The notes beneath the pieces are model-generated. The model had not been told where the DNA came from. It did no database searches and was given only the letters and a program-made list of their open reading frames with translations. The translations under genes and the position numbers were made by a program. 64,000 bases of DNA from Xanthobacter autotrophicus (GTDB lineage Bacteria; Pseudomonadota; Alphaproteobacteria; Rhizobiales; Xanthobacteraceae), in the NCBI RefSeq assembly GCF_030015065.1, contig NZ_JAIVFN010000007.1, positions 1 through 64,000 on the forward strand, in the 5' to 3' direction. Below, one piece after another: positions 1 to 9,714 of this stretch. Position 1 is the stretch's first letter. Each line of letters opens with the position of its first letter.

Positions 1-73
1 CTCGATCTTCCTTTTGTTTTTTTTAATGATCCGCCGCTCACCGATCTCTACCCCTATTAAGTCTTCGGCAGCG

Positions 74-1753
74 TCAGCTGTGTTTATGAGACAAGTTCGG
101 CCCACCGCCGCCTTCCGGCGCGGTCCAGGTGATGTTCTGGTTCGGATCCTTGATGTCGCAGGTCTTGCAGTGCACGCAGTTCTGCGCGTTGATCTGGAAG
201 CGCGGCGCGTCCGCCCCCTCCTCGATCCACTCATAGACGCCGGCCGGGCAGTAGCGGTTGGACGGGCCGGCATAGATGTCGTGCTCGGACGCCTTCTGCA
301 GGGCCATGTCCTTCACCACCAGATGCACCTGCTGGTTCTCCTCGTGGTTGGTGTTGGAGAGGAACACCGAGGACAGCTTGTCGAAGGTGAGCACGCCATC
401 CGGCCGGGGATAGGCGATCTTCTTGCAGTCCTTGGCCGGCTTCAGCGAGGCGGCGTCGGTCTTGCCGTGCTTCAGGGTGCCGAACAGGGAGAAGCCCAGC
501 GTGTTGGTCCACATGTCCAGCGCGCCGAGCGGGATGCCGACGAAGGTGCCGAGCTTCGACCACAGCGGCTTCACATTGCGCACCTTCTTCAGGTCCGCGC
601 CGATGGCGGACGAGCGCCACGCCGCCTCGTAGCTCGCAAGCTCATCATGGCCGCGATCCTCGGCGAGCGCGCCGGCGAGGTGATCGGCGGCGAGGATGCC
701 GGAGAGCACCGCATTGTGGCTGCCCTTGATGCGCGGCACGTTCACGAAGCCCGCCGCGCAGCCCACCAGCACGCCGCCGGGGAAAGAGAGCTTGGGCACG
801 CTCTGGTACCCGCCTTCCGAGAGGGCGCGGGCGCCGTAGGCGATGCGCTTGCCGCCCTCGAAGGTGTCGCGGAAGAAGGGATGAGTCTTGAAGCGCTGGA
901 ACTCGTCGAAGGGAGAGAGCCAAGGGTTCTGGTAGTTGAGGTGGACCACGAAGCCCACCATCACCTGCTCGTCCTCCATGTGGTAGAGGAAGGCGCCGCC
1001 GCCGGTCTTGCCGTCGAGCGGCCAGCCGAAGCCGTGCTGCACCAAACCGGGCCTGTGCTTCTCCGGCTTCACCTTCCACAATTCCTTGAGGCCGATGCCG
1101 AATTTCGGGACGTCGCGGCCGGCATCGAGGCCGTATTTCGCGATGAGCTGCTTGGTGAGGTGGCCGCGCGCACCCTCGGCGAACACGGTGTAGCGGCCCC
1201 GCAGTTCCATGCCGCGGGTGAACTCGGCCTTCATCTCGCCGTTCTTGTCGACGCCCATGTCGCCGGTGGCGATGCCTGCCACGGCGCCCTTCTCGTCATA
1301 GAGGATCTCGTCGGCGGCAAAGCCGGGATAGATCTCGACCCCCAGCGCCTCGGCCTTGGCGGCGAGGAAGCGGCAGACATTGCCGAGCGAGCCGACGAAA
1401 TTGCCGTGATTGTTCATCAGCGGCGGCATGGCGAAATTGGGCAGGCGGATGCCGCCGGCGGGGCCGAGCAGATAGAAATGATCATCCGACACCTGGACCG
1501 AGAGCGGGGCGTCCGCCTCCTCCCGCCAGCCGGGGACGAGCGCATCGAGACCAACCGGATCAATGACGGCGCCGGAGAGGATGTGGGCGCCCACCTCCGA
1601 GCCTTTCTCCACCACCACCACCGAGATCTCGCTGCCGCGCTCGGCCGCCTGCTGCTTCAGGCGAATGGCGGTGGCAAGCCCGGCAGGCCCGGCGCCGACC
1701 ACCACCACGTCATAATCCATGCCTTCGCGTTCAGGCAGTTCCGCCTCGCTCAT
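74..1753 (-). CDS. Electron transfer flavoprotein-ubiquinone oxidoreductase (ETF-QO)
   Basis: This 559-residue protein passes electrons from reduced electron transfer flavoprotein (fatty-acid and amino-acid oxidation) to ubiquinone at the inner membrane. An FAD-binding Rossmann motif, GAGPAG, lies at residues 20-25. The C-terminal ferredoxin-like domain supplies four cysteines at about 502, 526, 529 and 532 (the last three as CVHCKTC) that should hold one 4Fe-4S cluster. Length matches the family. The ATG at 1753 is preceded by a GGGGAG/GAGG purine stretch. It stands alone on the minus strand, divergent from the uracil-DNA glycosylase gene. Identification by family motifs is secure; regulation is not evident apart from the shared intergenic palindrome. 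Confidence 0.96.
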   Translation of the reverse strand: MSEAELPEREGMDYDVVVVGAGPAGLATAIRLKQQAAERGSEISVVVVEKGSEVGAHILSGAVIDPVGLDALVPGWREEADAPLSVQVSDDHFYLLGPAGGIRLPNFAMPPLMNNHGNFVGSLGNVCRFLAAKAEALGVEIYPGFAADEILYDEKGAVAGIATGDMGVDKNGEMKAEFTRGMELRGRYTVFAEGARGHLTKQLIAKYGLDAGRDVPKFGIGLKELWKVKPEKHRPGLVQHGFGWPLDGKTGGGAFLYHMEDEQVMVGFVVHLNYQNPWLSPFDEFQRFKTHPFFRDTFEGGKRIAYGARALSEGGYQSVPKLSFPGGVLVGCAAGFVNVPRIKGSHNAVLSGILAADHLAGALAEDRGHDELASYEAAWRSSAIGADLKKVRNVKPLWSKLGTFVGIPLGALDMWTNTLGFSLFGTLKHGKTDAASLKPAKDCKKIAYPRPDGVLTFDKLSSVFLSNTNHEENQQVHLVVKDMALQKASEHDIYAGPSNRYCPAGVYEWIEEGADAPRFQINAQNCVHCKTCDIKDPNQNITWTAPEGGGGPNLSHKHS

Positions 1754-1975
1754 GCCTCAAGCTCCCCTGTCTCTCGTTCCTTGCTTGGACTTTTTCCACG
1801 GTTGCAGCGCAATGACAATCGGCTCAATGCCGCATACGACAATCCATTGCCTTATACGAGCAAATGGTGATCCGGCCCGGCAAGCGGGACGTGGCACGGG
1901 AGGCGGCAAGCGACGCCCGGCCCCGCCCGGCAAGCCGGCCGGCCAAGGCGTTCTCCTTGCTGCGGCCGGAGGGCA

Positions 1976-2012
1976 GCGCACCGAGCAAATTGATGCAATC
2001 TGCTCGGTGCGC
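1976..2012. promoter_or_regulatory. 37-bp near-perfect palindrome upstream of the uracil-DNA glycosylase gene
   Basis: Arms GCGCACCGAGCA (1976-1987) and TGCTCGGTGCGC (2001-2012) are exact reverse complements. The 13-base spacer contains a second nested dyad, ATTG-ATG-CAAT. It ends 16 bases before the glycosylase ATG and lies between two divergent genes. It could be a dimeric repressor operator, or a hairpin in the 5' leader if transcription starts upstream of it. The dyad is directly visible; the function is inference. Confidence 0.6.
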
Positions 2013-2028
2013 GCACTAGAATGGAATT

Positions 2029-2916
2029 ATGACTCTGACGCCCCGTGACGACCTCGCCGATATCCTCGCTTTCTATCAGGAGGCGGGCGTGGACGTGGCC
2101 GTGGGCGAGGCGCCGGTGAATCGTTTCGCCGAAAGCGCGGCGGAGCAGACCCGGGCCCGGCGCCCACCGGCGGTTCAGGTTCCCGACACGCCTTCGCCCC
2201 ATGGCATCGTCGGGCGTCCGCAGGCTGCCGCCGCACGCCCCACCCCCACGGCGCCGCCCCGTTCCAACGCTGCGTCCGCTTCGGGCGCCTCGGCGCTGGT
2301 CACCCAGCCGCCGGACGAGGCGGTGATGTCGGCGCGGGAGGCGGCGCGGAACGCCGAAAGCCTGGACGCCCTGCGCGCCATCCTCGACGGTTTCGACGGC
2401 TGCGCCCTGAAGCGCACCGCGAGCCGACTGGTGTTCGCCGACGGCAATCCGCAGGCGAAGGTGATGTTCGTGGGCGAGGCGCCGGGCCGCGACGAGGACC
2501 AGCAGGGCCTGCCCTTCGTCGGCCGCTCGGGCCGGCTGCTGGACCTGATGATGGCGGCCATCGGCCTCGACCGCACCAGCGCCTACATCGCCAACGTCAT
2601 CCCCTGGCGCCCGCCGGGCAACCGCACGCCGACGCCCCAGGAAACGGCGGTGTGCCTGCCCTTCATCAAGCGCCAGATCGAATTGGCGGACCCGGACATT
2701 CTGGTGTGCCTCGGCGGCCCGTCGGCGCAGGCGCTGCTCGCCACCACAGAGGGCATCACCAAGCTGCGCGGGCGGTTCATGGACTATGAGACCGGCACCC
2801 GCACCATTCGCGCCATCGCCACCTTCCATCCCGCCTATCTGCTGCGCACGCCGCTGGGCAAGCGCCTCGCCTGGCGGGACATGCTGGCGGTGGAAGCCGC
2901 GCTGAAGGGCGCGTGA
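2029..2916 (+). CDS. Uracil-DNA glycosylase, family 4-like
   Basis: This 295-residue base-excision repair enzyme should remove uracil from DNA. After a poorly conserved, Pro/Ala-rich N-terminal 100 residues, the glycosylase domain shows motif A GEAPGRDED (149-157), the PFVG and WRPPGNR segments, and motif B HPAYLLR (267-273). Family-4 enzymes usually bind a 4Fe-4S cluster through four cysteines, but only Cys125, Cys209 and Cys227 occur here; the partner expected three residues after Cys125 is Lys128. The cluster may therefore be altered or absent in this lineage. The ATG at 2029 has only a weak ribosome-binding site (GGA) and follows the 37-bp palindrome. Confidence 0.88.
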   Translation: MTLTPRDDLADILAFYQEAGVDVAVGEAPVNRFAESAAEQTRARRPPAVQVPDTPSPHGIVGRPQAAAARPTPTAPPRSNAASASGASALVTQPPDEAVMSAREAARNAESLDALRAILDGFDGCALKRTASRLVFADGNPQAKVMFVGEAPGRDEDQQGLPFVGRSGRLLDLMMAAIGLDRTSAYIANVIPWRPPGNRTPTPQETAVCLPFIKRQIELADPDILVCLGGPSAQALLATTEGITKLRGRFMDYETGTRTIRAIATFHPAYLLRTPLGKRLAWRDMLAVEAALKGA

Positions 2917-3031
2917 TACCAAAACGGCCTTTTGTCTTTGACCGGTGCCGGGAGGGCTCCGCTCAGGCGCCCCGCGGGTCCAGAACCGACCGCTGACGCG
3001 TCAGGCGCATCGCCCATTGGCATGACGCCCT

Positions 3032-3529
3032 TCAGAGGCCGTTGCCCAGTTCCCCCTCGACGAGGGCGAGGCCGCCCAGCGGCGCGCTGACGAGGGAGGA
3101 GTTGCGGTAGCGGGGATCGTCGGTGACTTCCTCGCCCACCCAATCGGGCAGCGCGACCCGCTCGTCCGCGCGGGCGAGTTCCACCTCGGCCATGACCAGC
3201 CCGTCATTCTCGCCCTCGAACACGTCGACGGTCCAGAGCTTGCCGGCATGCTCCAGAAAATAGCGCGTCTTCTCGATGAGGGGACGCGAGCACAGGGTCT
3301 CGAGCATGACCTCGGCATCTTGGAGGGGAATGGGATATTCGAACTCGGCGCGGCTGAGGCCCTGGGTCTTGCCCTTCACGGTGATGAAGGCTTCTGCGCC
3401 GGCGATGCGTATGCGCACCGTGGCTCCGTCGCCGAGGGACAGATAGCCCTGCCGGATGGCGCAGGCCCGCGCGCCGGCGCGCCAGCGGTTCGATTTGACG
3501 AGGAATTTGCGCTCGATTTCGACAGGCAT
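3032..3529 (-). CDS. CYTH domain protein (inorganic triphosphatase / adenylate cyclase-like fold)
   Basis: This 165-residue cytosolic protein begins with the CYTH signature EIERKFLV (residues 4-11) and contains further acidic and basic tunnel residues (VRIRI, TVKGK, EFEYPI, EVEL) typical of the triphosphate tunnel fold. Small stand-alone bacterial CYTH proteins usually hydrolyse inorganic triphosphate with a divalent metal; some are adenylate cyclases. Nothing in the neighbourhood distinguishes these. It is a single gene on the minus strand, downstream of and convergent with the uracil-DNA glycosylase gene. Confidence 0.87.
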   Translation of the reverse strand: MPVEIERKFLVKSNRWRAGARACAIRQGYLSLGDGATVRIRIAGAEAFITVKGKTQGLSRAEFEYPIPLQDAEVMLETLCSRPLIEKTRYFLEHAGKLWTVDVFEGENDGLVMAEVELARADERVALPDWVGEEVTDDPRYRNSSLVSAPLGGLALVEGELGNGL

Positions 3530-3556
3530 CAGCTGCTTGACCCCATAGCCGGCAGC

Positions 3557-3571
3557 TTAACCCCATTTTAC
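3557..3571. promoter_or_regulatory. Possible CtrA-like site, TTAA-N7-TTAC
   Basis: The sequence TTAA, seven bases, TTAC lies 28 bases upstream of the CYTH start. The alphaproteobacterial CtrA consensus is TTAA-N7-TTAA, so this has one mismatch. In this GC-rich DNA such AT-rich half-sites are uncommon, but a single near-match is weak evidence. Confidence 0.2.
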
Positions 3572-3723
3572 GGGGGCCCGTCCAGAGCGAGGGCGGTTCC
3601 ATGGCACCGCCCGACGAAAGAAAACGATTTCGGCACCTTGCCTGCGTCAGAAGGCAGCGGCAGGGGACAGCGGAGGCCGGGTGGGGGTGCGGCCGGAGGT
3701 TGCCCGGCCGCACCAGAACCGCG

Positions 3724-5385
3724 TTAAGCGTGCACCTTGCCGCCCTGGGTTTTTGCGTCCTTGGCTTTGGCCTCATGAGACTTGGCCTCATGAGACTTGG
3801 CCTCATGAGCTTTGGCCTCATGAGCTTTGGACGGGTGCGCCTTGGGCGAGCGGACCGCTGGCGTGTCCACGTCATGGCGGGAGGGCGGGCTGTCAGCGCC
3901 GATGGTGGTGATGCGCATGATGTTGGTGGTGCCGGGCCTGGCGAAGGGCACGCCGGCGGTGATGGCCAGCCGGTCCCCCGGCTTGCCCAGGCCATGCTCC
4001 ACCGCCGTGCGCACCGCCGTATCCACCATGTCGCCGAAGGAATGGATGTCCTCCTTCATGTGCACGGCGTGCACCGCATAGGAGAGGGCGAGGCGCCGCG
4101 CGGTCTCCATCTTCGGGGTAAGGCCAAGGATCGGGATGGCCGGGCGCTCGCGCGCCGCCCGCAGGCCCGTGGTGCCCGACAGGGTGAAGGCCACCAGCGC
4201 CGAGGCGTCCACCGCGATGGCGGCCTGGTAGGTGGCCTTGGTCACCGCGTCGCCGATGGTCTTGCCCCATTCCGCCTGGGTGGCATCCAGCACCTGCCGG
4301 TAGCCGGGATCGCATTCCACGTGGCGGATGATGTCGTCCATGAAGGTGACGGCCTCCACCGGGAACTGGCCCGCCGCCGTCTCCGCCGAGAGCATCACGC
4401 AGTCGGCGCCCTCATAGACCGCGGTGGCCACGTCCGACACCTCGGCGCGGGTGGGCACCGGGGCGGTGATCATGGATTCCAGCATCTGGGTGGCGACGAT
4501 GACCGGGCGGCCATATTTGCGCGCCTCGGCGATCATCCGCTTCTGCAGCGCCGGCACCTCGGCCAGCGAGATTTCGACGCCGAGGTCGCCGCGGGCCACC
4601 ATGATGGAATCGGACAGTTCCACCAGCTCGGTGAGGTGCTCCACCGCCGACGGCTTCTCCATCTTCAGCATCACCGCCGCGCGGTCCTTGATGAGGGCGC
4701 GCGCCTCGTGGATGTCCTCCGGCCGCTGCACGAAGGAGAGGGCGATCCACTCCACCCCCGCCTCGCAGGCGAATTCCAGGTCGAGGCGGTCCTTCTCGGT
4801 GAGCGGCGACAGCGGCAGCACCACGTCTGGGATGTTGAAGCCCTTGTTGTTGGAGAGCTTCACGCCCGCCACCACCTGGGCCTCCAGGAAGCCCTCGCCC
4901 TTCTTCACCACCTTGAGGCGCACCTTGCCGTCGTCGCACAGCACGGTGGAGCCGACCGTGAGGGCGGCGAGGATGTCCGGGTGCGGGATCGGCACGCGGG
5001 TCTCGTCGCCGAGCCGGTCCACGTCGGCGTCGAAATGCAGGATGTCGCCGGCCTTGATGGCGATGGCGCCGTCCTTGAAGCGGCCGATGCGCAGCTTCGG
5101 CCCCTGCATGTCGGCGATGACGCCGATGGGCCGGTTCATCTCCTTCTCCAGCCGGCGGATGCGGTCCAGCACCACGCCGTGATCGGCCTGGGTGCCATGG
5201 CTGAAATTGAGGCGGAACACGTCCACGCCCGCGAGGAACAGCGCCTTCAGCTTCTCCTCGCTGTTGGAGGCGGGGCCGACGGTGGCGACGATCTTGGTGG
5301 AGCGCTGGCGCTTCAGGGGCTGGCGCTGCGGTTCACCGTGCAACTCACCCTGCGACTCGGGCTGTTCTTGGCGCTTTGTGGGCAT
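3724..5385 (-). CDS. pyk: Pyruvate kinase with a repetitive Lys/His-rich C-terminal tail
   Basis: This 553-residue enzyme converts phosphoenolpyruvate and ADP to pyruvate and ATP. The catalytic core starts at STKIVATVGPAS and includes FRLNFSHG, the metal/phosphate region MVARGDLGVE, and the MLSAETAAG motif. The ATG at 5385 is chosen because a strong GGAGG sits eight bases upstream; an in-frame start at 5496 lacks this. About 28 extra residues precede the core, and about 58 follow the usual end (TNIMRITTIG), including four or five HEAKA/HEAKS pentapeptides. It lies downstream of gcl-hyi-glxR on the same strand, which fits a route from glyoxylate to pyruvate, although the gap of 355 bp before it suggests its own promoter. 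Confidence 0.95.
   Translation of the reverse strand: MPTKRQEQPESQGELHGEPQRQPLKRQRSTKIVATVGPASNSEEKLKALFLAGVDVFRLNFSHGTQADHGVVLDRIRRLEKEMNRPIGVIADMQGPKLRIGRFKDGAIAIKAGDILHFDADVDRLGDETRVPIPHPDILAALTVGSTVLCDDGKVRLKVVKKGEGFLEAQVVAGVKLSNNKGFNIPDVVLPLSPLTEKDRLDLEFACEAGVEWIALSFVQRPEDIHEARALIKDRAAVMLKMEKPSAVEHLTELVELSDSIMVARGDLGVEISLAEVPALQKRMIAEARKYGRPVIVATQMLESMITAPVPTRAEVSDVATAVYEGADCVMLSAETAAGQFPVEAVTFMDDIIRHVECDPGYRQVLDATQAEWGKTIGDAVTKATYQAAIAVDASALVAFTLSGTTGLRAARERPAIPILGLTPKMETARRLALSYAVHAVHMKEDIHSFGDMVDTAVRTAVEHGLGKPGDRLAITAGVPFARPGTTNIMRITTIGADSPPSRHDVDTPAVRSPKAHPSKAHEAKAHEAKSHEAKSHEAKAKDAKTQGGKVHA
3771..3830 (-). repeat. Four tandem 15-bp repeats inside the pyruvate kinase 3' end
   Basis: Four consecutive 15-base units (plus-strand CCTCATGAGACTTGG twice, then CCTCATGAGCTTTGG twice) encode the pentapeptides HEAKS/HEAKA. 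The period is a multiple of three, so copy-number change would keep the frame. The near-identity of the units suggests recent slippage expansion. Confidence 0.9.
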
Positions 5386-5740
5386 TGGGACTTTCCTCCG
5401 GCTCCCGCGATTGTTCACGCCTTGATTGTGCGTCTTGTTGAGTCGAGCGTTCTTAGGGGCATCATGCGCGCCCTTCGTGTACGCATAAAGTCGCATAAAC
5501 GGCAGCAGCGCTGACGGATAGCCGGGCGGGCCGTTTCACCCGGGGACGGCCCCGCCGCCCGGTCCGCTCGGAGGGAAACGCCGGGCCTCGGCGCCTCGGC
5601 ATCCCGTCCTGGAGGGCGCGCGCCCGGATCGGCCCCGGATCGGCGTTTGGCGGTCCCCTGCCCGCATCCGCCCGTCATGGCAGGCGCCCTGCCCTCCCCC
5701 GCGTGCGGGGGAGGGAAAATCGGCGACGGCGCGGCGCGCC
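5386..5740. other. Intergenic stretch between glxR and pyk
   Basis: This 355-bp gap carries no convincing gene. It contains the pyk ribosome-binding site just upstream of 5385 and a CCCTCCCCCGC hairpin near 5700. In particular there is no glycerate kinase gene here, where many relatives place one. Confidence 0.7.
5692..5715. repeat. CCCTCnCCCGC-type hairpin repeat, copy 1
   Basis: CCCTCCCCCGC (5692-5702) and GCGGGGGAGGG (5705-5715) form a perfect 11-bp stem. It follows glxR on the minus strand and may serve as its terminator, though no T tract follows. Related hairpins occur near 6680, 24230, 51250 and 63060, so this is a dispersed intergenic element. Confidence 0.7.
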
Positions 5741-6619
5741 TCACGCCACGTCGTGGTTGGCCATCAGCTCGAGCGCCTTCACCATGGCGGAGTGGTCCCA
5801 CTTGGAGCCGCCATGGGCGGCGCAGGTGTTGAACAGCTCCTGGGCGGTGGCGGTGTTGGGCAGGGCGACGCCGAGGGCGCGGGCGCTCTGGAGCGCGAGG
5901 TTGAGGTCCTTCTGGTGCAGCTCGATGCGGAAGCCCGGATCGAAAGTGCGCTTCACCATGCGCTCGCCGTGCACCTCGAGGATCTTGGACGAGGCGAAGC
6001 CGCCCATGAGCGCCTGGCGCACCTTGGCCGGGTCGGCGCCCGCCTTGGAGGCGAACAGCAGGGCCTCGGCCACCGCCTCGATGGTCAGCGCGACGATGAT
6101 CTGGTTCGCGACCTTGGTGGTCTGGCCGTCGCCGTTGCCGCCCACGAGGGTGATGTTCTTGCCCATCTTCTCGAACAGGGGCTTCACCTTCTCGAACGCG
6201 CCCTCCGGCCCGCCGATCATGATGGTCAGCGAGGCGGCCTTGGCGCCCACCTCGCCGCCGGAGACCGGGGCGTCGAGATAGTCGCAGCCGAGCGCGTTGA
6301 TCTTCTCCGCGAAGCCCTTGGTGGCCACCGGCGAGATGGAGCTCATGTCCACCACGATCTTGCCCGCGGACAGGCCCTCGGCGACGCCGCCCTTGCCGAA
6401 CAGGGCCCCTTCCACATGCGGAGTGTCCGGCACCATGGTGATGATGATGTCGGCGGCCTTCGCCACGTCCGCGGAGGAGGCGCAGGCGGTGGCGCCCTTC
6501 GCCGTCAGCTCCGCGGGGATGCGGAACACGTCATAGACGAACAGGGTGTGGCCGGCGTCGATGAGGTGACCCGCCATGGGGGACCCCATGATGCCGAGGC
6601 CGATGAATCCGACGTTCAT
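5741..6619 (-). CDS. glxR: 2-hydroxy-3-oxopropionate (tartronate semialdehyde) reductase
   Basis: This 292-residue NAD(P)-dependent enzyme of the beta-hydroxyacid dehydrogenase family reduces tartronate semialdehyde to D-glycerate. It starts with the dinucleotide-binding motif GFIGLGIMG (residues 3-11) and has the substrate-binding segment DAPVSGGEVGA and the catalytic-lysine region KVANQ, all typical of GarR/GlxR. The ATG at 6619 has AGGAGA ten bases upstream, which is preferred over a longer reading. It is the third gene of a gcl-hyi-glxR run, so the specific substrate assignment rests on context as well as family. Confidence 0.94.
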   Translation of the reverse strand: MNVGFIGLGIMGSPMAGHLIDAGHTLFVYDVFRIPAELTAKGATACASSADVAKAADIIITMVPDTPHVEGALFGKGGVAEGLSAGKIVVDMSSISPVATKGFAEKINALGCDYLDAPVSGGEVGAKAASLTIMIGGPEGAFEKVKPLFEKMGKNITLVGGNGDGQTTKVANQIIVALTIEAVAEALLFASKAGADPAKVRQALMGGFASSKILEVHGERMVKRTFDPGFRIELHQKDLNLALQSARALGVALPNTATAQELFNTCAAHGGSKWDHSAMVKALELMANHDVA

Positions 6620-6675
6620 GTGCGTTTCTCCTGAAGAGCTCTCATTTGCATCTGCCGCACGTGCGGCCGGAAGGC

Positions 6676-6705
6676 GCCCCCTCCCCCGCAAGCGGGAGAG
6701 GGGGC
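6676..6705. repeat. CCCTCnCCCGC-type hairpin repeat, copy 2
   Basis: A long stem forms around CCCCCTCCCCCGC-AA-GCGGGAGAGGGGG with one C-A mismatch, in the gap between hyi and glxR. It is a second member of the dispersed hairpin family and could attenuate read-through from hyi into glxR. Confidence 0.7.
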
Positions 6706-6715
6706 CGCGTCGTGC

Positions 6716-7495
<780 letters not shown>

Positions 7496-7523
7496 GCGTC
7501 TCTCCGCGGGCTGAGCCTTGGGC

Positions 7524-7630
7524 CAGAGCATTTTTCCGCTCGCCTTGGCTCACGGAAATCGCTCTAGAGTTTTGCGTTAACGCGTTTTCTTCACGCGAAC
7601 CGGTATCCACTTCGCTTGAAAACGCTTTAG
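7524..7630. repeat. Dispersed rhizobial-type extragenic repeat between gcl and hyi
   Basis: This roughly 105-bp block contains GCGTTTTC (7582-7589) pairing with GAAAACGC (7618-7625) around a CACGCGAACCGGTATCC core, preceded by GGAAATCGCTCTAGAG. From memory, similar blocks recur between genes in Hyphomicrobiales genomes; a second copy was not found in this window. It sits directly upstream of hyi and could fold in the mRNA. Confidence 0.55.
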
Positions 7631-7755
7631 TCACGCCGCCATGCCCCGGCCTTCCGGGGCATCCACGGCTTATGGAAAGGGGCGAAGGGCGGCAAAGGGC
7701 ACCCCCCGGAGGAACCGGAGGATGCCGCACATGCCGGGAGCGGAGCCTGCGGGGA

Positions 7756-9531
7756 TTATTCCGCCGGCTCCAGGGCGCGGACCTGATCCAGCGGCACGTC
7801 GAGGATTTCCTCGAACTCGTTGACCGCGTTGATCTCCACCCCCATGGCGATGTTGGTGACGCGCTCCAGGATGAATTCCAGCACCACCGGCACCTGATGC
7901 TCGTCCATGAGCTTCTGGGCGTTGGCGAAGGCGTCCTTGAACTCGTTGGGGGTGCGCACGCGGATGGCCTTGCAGCCGAGGCCCTCGGCCACCGCCACAT
8001 GATCCACGCCGTAGGCACCGGCCTCCTCCGAGTTGATATTGTCGAAGGCGAGGCTCACCTCGAAGTCCATGTTGAAGCCGCGCTGCGCCTGCCGGATGAG
8101 GCCGAGATAGGAGTTGTTCACCACCACGTGCAGGTAGGGCAGCTTGTGCTGGGCGCCCACCGCCAGCTCCTCCACGAGGAACTGGAAATCATAATCGCCC
8201 GAGAGCGCCACGATCTTGGCATCGGGCCGCGCGGCGCGCACGCCGAGGGCCGCCGGCAGGGTCCAGCCGAGCGGGCCGGCCTGGCCGCAATTGATCCAGT
8301 GGCGCGGATTGTAGACGTGCAGGAACTGCGCGCCGGCGATCTGCGACAGGCCGATGGTGGACACATAGGTGACGTCGCGGCCCAGCGCCTCGTTCATCTC
8401 CTCATAGACCCGCTGGGGCTTCAGCGGCACCACGTCGAAGTGGGACTTGCGCAGCATGGTCTGCTTGCGCTCCAGGCATTCGCCGGCCCACGCCGACCAG
8501 TCCGGCAGCTTGCCGGCAGCTTTCAGCGCCTTCGCCGCGGCCACGAACAGCTCCAGCGCCGCTTTGGCGTCGGAGACGATGCCGAAATCCGGCCCGAACA
8601 CGCGGCCGATCTGGGTCGGCTCGATGTCCACATGGATGAACTTGCGTCCCTCCGTATAGACCTCCACCGATCCGGTGTGGCGGTTGGCCCAGCGGTTGCC
8701 GATGCCGACCACAAAGTCGGACGCGAGCAGGTTGGCGTTGCCGTAGCGGTGCGAGGTCTGCAGGCCGCACATGCCGGCCATCAACGGATGGTCGTCGGGG
8801 ATGGTGCCCCAACCCATGAGGGTGGGGATGACCGGGATGCCGGTCAGCTCGGCGAATTCCACCAGCAGGTCGGAGGCATCCGCATTGATGACGCCGCCGC
8901 CGGAGACGATCAGCGGGCGCTGCGCGCCGAGGATCATCTCCATGGCCTTGTCGATCTGTGCCTGCGTCGCCGCCGGCTTGTAGACCGGCAGGCTGGCATA
9001 GGTCTCCTCGTCAAACTCGATCTCGGCGAGCTGCACGTCGATGGGCAGGTCGATGAGCACCGGGCCGGGACGGCCCGAGCGCATGACATGGAACGCCTGC
9101 TGGAACACCATGGGGACGAGGGCCGGCTCGCGCACGGTCACCGCCCACTTGGTGACCGGCTTGGCGATGGATTCGATGTCCACCGCCTGAAAGTCTTCCT
9201 TGTACAGACGGGCGCGGGGCGCCTGGCCGGTGATGCACAGGATCGGGATGGAATCCGCCGAGGCCGAATAGAGCCCGGTGATCATGTCGGTGCCGGCGGG
9301 GCCGGAGGTGCCGATGCACACGCCGATATTGCCGGCCACCGCACGGGTATAGCCCTCGGCCATGTGGGAGGCGCCCTCCACGTGGCGCGCCAGAACGTGG
9401 CGGATGGAGCCGCGCGCCTTCATGGCGGAATAGAGCGGGTTGATGGCCGCGCCCGGCACGCCGAAGGCGCAGCGGATGCCTTCCTTCTCAAGGACACGGA
9501 CGGCGGCATCGACAGCACGCATGCGGGCCAT
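7756..9531 (-). CDS. gcl: Glyoxylate carboligase (tartronate-semialdehyde synthase)
   Basis: This 591-residue thiamine-diphosphate enzyme condenses two glyoxylates into tartronate semialdehyde and carbon dioxide. The N-terminus [18 protein letters not shown] and [11 protein letters not shown] are diagnostic: Gcl has Val where most ThDP enzymes carry the catalytic Glu, as in the GVPGAAI motif here. The ThDP/Mg motif starts at GDYDFQF and continues to VVNNSYLG. The ATG at 9531 has AGGAGGAAG upstream. It is the first gene of gcl-hyi-glxR and feeds glyoxylate, for example from photorespiratory glycolate or purine breakdown, to glycerate. No regulator gene adjoins it. Confidence 0.97.
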   Translation of the reverse strand: MARMRAVDAAVRVLEKEGIRCAFGVPGAAINPLYSAMKARGSIRHVLARHVEGASHMAEGYTRAVAGNIGVCIGTSGPAGTDMITGLYSASADSIPILCITGQAPRARLYKEDFQAVDIESIAKPVTKWAVTVREPALVPMVFQQAFHVMRSGRPGPVLIDLPIDVQLAEIEFDEETYASLPVYKPAATQAQIDKAMEMILGAQRPLIVSGGGVINADASDLLVEFAELTGIPVIPTLMGWGTIPDDHPLMAGMCGLQTSHRYGNANLLASDFVVGIGNRWANRHTGSVEVYTEGRKFIHVDIEPTQIGRVFGPDFGIVSDAKAALELFVAAAKALKAAGKLPDWSAWAGECLERKQTMLRKSHFDVVPLKPQRVYEEMNEALGRDVTYVSTIGLSQIAGAQFLHVYNPRHWINCGQAGPLGWTLPAALGVRAARPDAKIVALSGDYDFQFLVEELAVGAQHKLPYLHVVVNNSYLGLIRQAQRGFNMDFEVSLAFDNINSEEAGAYGVDHVAVAEGLGCKAIRVRTPNEFKDAFANAQKLMDEHQVPVVLEFILERVTNIAMGVEINAVNEFEEILDVPLDQVRALEPAE

Positions 9532-9714
9532 GGCTCTTCCTCCTGTTGGTCTTATTGACTTGCATTCTGAATACGCCCCGGCCGTCTTCGCTTCTATGGG
9601 AAGAAACGGAATGACATTGATGCCATGAGAGAAACAATCATGCGCACCGCCGTCATTCTCCCGGTCCGGTCGCGGTGCTAGCCTGCCGAGCGGGACGGAA
9701 GGCGGGAGGCGGGG

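Noticed and set aside
14-1870. 618-codon plus-strand frame opposite ETF-QO
   Set aside because: Shadow of the conserved oxidoreductase gene.
3771-3830. Tandem 15-bp repeats as a possible CRISPR array
   Set aside because: No unique spacers lie between the units and they encode the pyruvate kinase tail in frame.
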